Origin: Trebonia sp.
GTDB taxonomy: Bacteria > Actinomycetota > Actinomycetes > Streptosporangiales > Streptosporangiaceae
Assembly: GCA_030038035.1 (NCBI GenBank)
Contig: JASHPP010000524.1
Location: forward strand, 1-6,323
Reading direction: 5' to 3'
DNA: 6,323 bases
Part shown: positions 5,834 to 6,323 of the stretch, one piece after another
Position numbering within the stretch: position 1 is the stretch's first letter
Layout of the letters: each line of letters starts with the position of its first letter
Position numbers and translations under genes: made by a program
Notes under the pieces: model-generated
Database searches by the model: none
The model's input: the letters and a program-made list of their open reading frames with translations, nothing else
What the model was told of the DNA's origin: nothing

Positions 5834-5846
5834 CTCCCCAGCACTG
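5795..5846 (-). repeat. Right terminal inverted repeat
   Basis: Inverted partner of 5489-5540, with the perfect 23-bp core at 5817-5839. It ends 15 bp before the aldolase stop codon. Confidence 0.85.
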
Positions 5847-5848
5847 TC

Positions 5849-5868
5849 CCTAGCCGGTCCCCTAGCCG
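5849..5868. repeat. CCTAGCCG direct repeat at the aldolase 3' end
   Basis: CCTAGCCG occurs at 5849-5856 and 5861-5868, 12 bp apart. The second copy contains the aldolase stop codon (CTA on this strand). A close variant, CCTAGCGG, spans the amidohydrolase stop at 5481-5488. It may be a target-site relic of the inserted element or chance similarity of two TAG stops. Confidence 0.4.
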
Positions 5869-6323
5869 ACCTGGGTGCCGGCCGACAGCAGGTCCTGGCA
5901 GGCCTCCACCACCCGGGCCGACATGCCCGCCTCGGCCGTCTTGCCGTAAGACCGCGGGTCGTAGGCCTTCTTGTCGCCCACGTCGCCGTCGACCTTGAGC
6001 ACGCCGTCGTAGTGCGTGAACATGTGCGCCGCGATCGGGCGGGTGAACGCGTACTGGGTGTCGGTATCCACGTTCATCTTCGCGACGCCATACGAGATCG
6101 CCTCGCGGATCTCTTCGAGCGCGGACCCGGAACCGCCATGGAAGACCAGGTCGAACGGCTTGTCCTTGCCGTACTTGGCGCCGACGGCGTCCTGGATCTC
6201 CTTGAGCACCCCCGGCCGCAGCTTGACGTGGCCGGGCTTGTAGACGCCGTGCACGTTGCCGAAGGTCGCGGCGAGGATGTAGCGGCCGCGCTCGCCGAGC
6301 CCGAGCGCCTCCGCCGTCGCCAG
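5862..6323 (-). CDS. fba: Class II fructose-bisphosphate aldolase, C-terminal part (start outside window)
   Basis: Zinc-dependent aldolase that splits fructose 1,6-bisphosphate into dihydroxyacetone phosphate and glyceraldehyde 3-phosphate in glycolysis, and reverses this in gluconeogenesis; cytoplasmic. The gene runs off the right edge: 153 codons before the TAG are present, roughly the last 45% of a usual 340-350-aa protein. Visible motifs, numbered from the window edge: FGNVHGVYKPGHVKLRP at 21-37, with zinc-ligand His25; FHGGSGS at 61-67, with zinc-ligand His62 and the phosphate-binding glycines; KMNVDTDTQYAFTRPI at 82-97, with the substrate-binding Asn84 and TDT loop; and YDPRSYGK near 121-128. 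The pattern matches the class IIA (FbaA-like) group. It is convergent with the amidohydrolase, with the IS remnant between them. No rho-independent terminator is evident. Confidence 0.96.
   Translation of the reverse strand: MATAEALGLGERGRYILAATFGNVHGVYKPGHVKLRPGVLKEIQDAVGAKYGKDKPFDLVFHGGSGSALEEIREAISYGVAKMNVDTDTQYAFTRPIAAHMFTHYDGVLKVDGDVGDKKAYDPRSYGKTAEAGMSARVVEACQDLLSAGTQVG

Larger units (their letters stand above)
5489..5846. mobile_element. MITE-like insertion-sequence remnant, probably ISAs1-type
   Basis: A 358-bp segment filling the convergent gap between amidohydrolase and aldolase. The ends are inverted repeats: 5489-5540 pairs with 5795-5846 in 44 of 52 positions, including a 23-bp perfect core (5496-5518 with 5817-5839). 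Both ends begin CA.TGC when read inward. Flanking 10-mers 5479-5488 and 5847-5856 match in 7 of 10 positions (shared CCTAGC), which could be a worn target duplication. The interior shows a broken transposase-like reading frame. It is far too short for a full IS, so it is an internally deleted, non-autonomous copy. Family assignment rests on recalled N-terminal motifs only. Confidence 0.7.

Noticed and set aside
5496..5839. Terminal inverted repeat arms as a bidirectional transcription terminator
   Set aside because: The arms are separated by about 300 nt and lack T tracts; the symmetric ends with a transposase-like interior fit a mobile element better.

Overview
The window reads as chromosomal DNA of a high-GC actinomycete. 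The central genes are extremely GC-rich with strong G/C third-position bias (one 60-base stretch around 3181-3240 is about 90% GC). Two genes appear to lack a Shine-Dalgarno sequence, and the gene families (GlxA-like regulator, FGGY kinase, amidohydrolase-2, class II aldolase) are common in that group. No species can be named. No tRNA, rRNA or CRISPR array is visible.

Left part (1-2771): a D12-class adenine DNA methyltransferase (16-1092, minus strand) has clearly lower GC than its neighbours and may be acquired. Upstream of it on the same strand is a GlxA-type regulator with a DJ-1/PfpI domain and an AraC-type DNA-binding domain (1238-2230). This regulator is divergent, across only 49 bp, from a small protein of unknown function (2280-2771, plus strand). 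The shared promoter region holds an inverted repeat and a pair of direct repeats that could be operators.

Centre (2772-5485): an FGGY sugar kinase, most like xylulokinase (2956-4431), is preceded by a 184-bp leader with two palindromes. It is followed after 133 bp by a metal-dependent amidohydrolase-2 protein (4565-5485). The gap between them carries a good promoter candidate overlapped by one arm of a perfect 9-bp inverted repeat, so the amidohydrolase may be separately regulated.

Right part (5486-6323): between the convergent amidohydrolase and aldolase genes sits a 358-bp element (5489-5846) bounded by about 52-bp imperfect terminal inverted repeats with a 23-bp perfect core. Its interior looks like a decayed, internally deleted transposase of the ISAs1 type, with in-frame stops and a 31-bp tandem duplication that exactly accounts for its frame change. 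This MITE-like insertion-sequence remnant is the most distinctive feature of the window. The window ends inside the C-terminal half of a class II fructose-bisphosphate aldolase gene (5862-6323, minus strand).

The kinase, amidohydrolase and aldolase could all belong to carbon metabolism, but nothing here proves a shared pathway. I see no convincing wholly new multi-gene system.
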